DNA from: DAONLM01 sp035406685
GTDB taxonomy: Bacteria > Spirochaetota > GWE2-31-10 > MWDO01
Direction: 5' to 3'
Assembly: GCA_035406685.1 (NCBI GenBank)
Contig: DAONLM010000180.1
Coordinates: 1-6,134, forward strand
DNA length: 6,134 nt
Below the pieces are notes generated by a model, which made no database searches, had not been told where the DNA came from, and was given only the letters and a program-made list of their open reading frames with translations. Both the position numbers and the translations under genes were made by a program. Within the stretch, counting starts at the first letter, position 1. Each line of letters begins with the position of its first letter. This document shows positions 6,119-6,134 of the stretch, piece after piece.

Positions 6119-6125
6119 AAGGAGG
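6119..6125 (+). promoter_or_regulatory. Strong Shine-Dalgarno for a plus-strand gene starting at the right edge
   Basis: AAGGAGG (6119-6125) is followed by GAAAATTAT at the end of the window. If the next base is G, an ATG at 6133-6135 would lie 7 bases from the GGAGG, which is ideal. This implies a gene divergent from the DUF58 operon, sharing the 5832-6132 intergenic region. Confidence 0.65.
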
Positions 6126-6134
6126 GAAAATTAT

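Overview
The window is very AT-rich bacterial DNA (well under one third G+C by eye). AGA is the commonest arginine codon, TGG is read as tryptophan, and the stops are ordinary. The exact lineage cannot be read from it. A signal-peptide protein with beta-barrel-like strands hints at a two-membrane envelope. The TgpA-type transglutaminase with an attached TPR module would suit a low-GC Gram-negative such as some spirochaetes, but that is a guess.

The centre (620-5831) is a two-gene operon on the minus strand. The first gene encodes a membrane-anchored DUF58 protein. The second encodes a 1335-residue transglutaminase that continues into a second membrane segment and a long TPR module. The two genes overlap by 23 bases. 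DUF58 and TgpA-like transglutaminase genes usually sit beside a MoxR AAA+ ATPase gene, but none is next to them here. The operon is preceded by a fully consensus promoter (TTGACA, 17 bp, TATAAT). It lies so close to the ATG that the mRNA should be leaderless, and no Shine-Dalgarno sequence is present.

The left end (1-619) looks like a scrap region. A probable insertion-sequence right end (1-76) carries the last codons of a plus-strand transposase-like frame. It appears to have cut a small exported-protein gene (15-275, minus) that still has a perfect promoter and a good ribosome binding site. Between that gene and the operon lie a decayed plus-strand fragment of a BNR/Asp-box-like repeat protein (about 365-510), a 10-bp palindrome, and an AT-rich hairpin just after the transglutaminase stop codon.

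The right end (5832-6134) is a divergent intergenic region. It contains a G6 tract beside the operon promoter, a possible plus-strand promoter, a nested inverted-repeat arrangement (5962-6066 enclosing 5982-6003), and a strong Shine-Dalgarno at the edge. A plus-strand gene therefore probably begins right at or just beyond base 6134.

Overall, the core operon probably builds an envelope complex: DUF58 at the inner membrane, a transglutaminase-fold domain outside the cytoplasmic membrane, and a TPR scaffold on the same side. Its substrate is unknown. No CRISPR array, tRNA or rRNA was seen.
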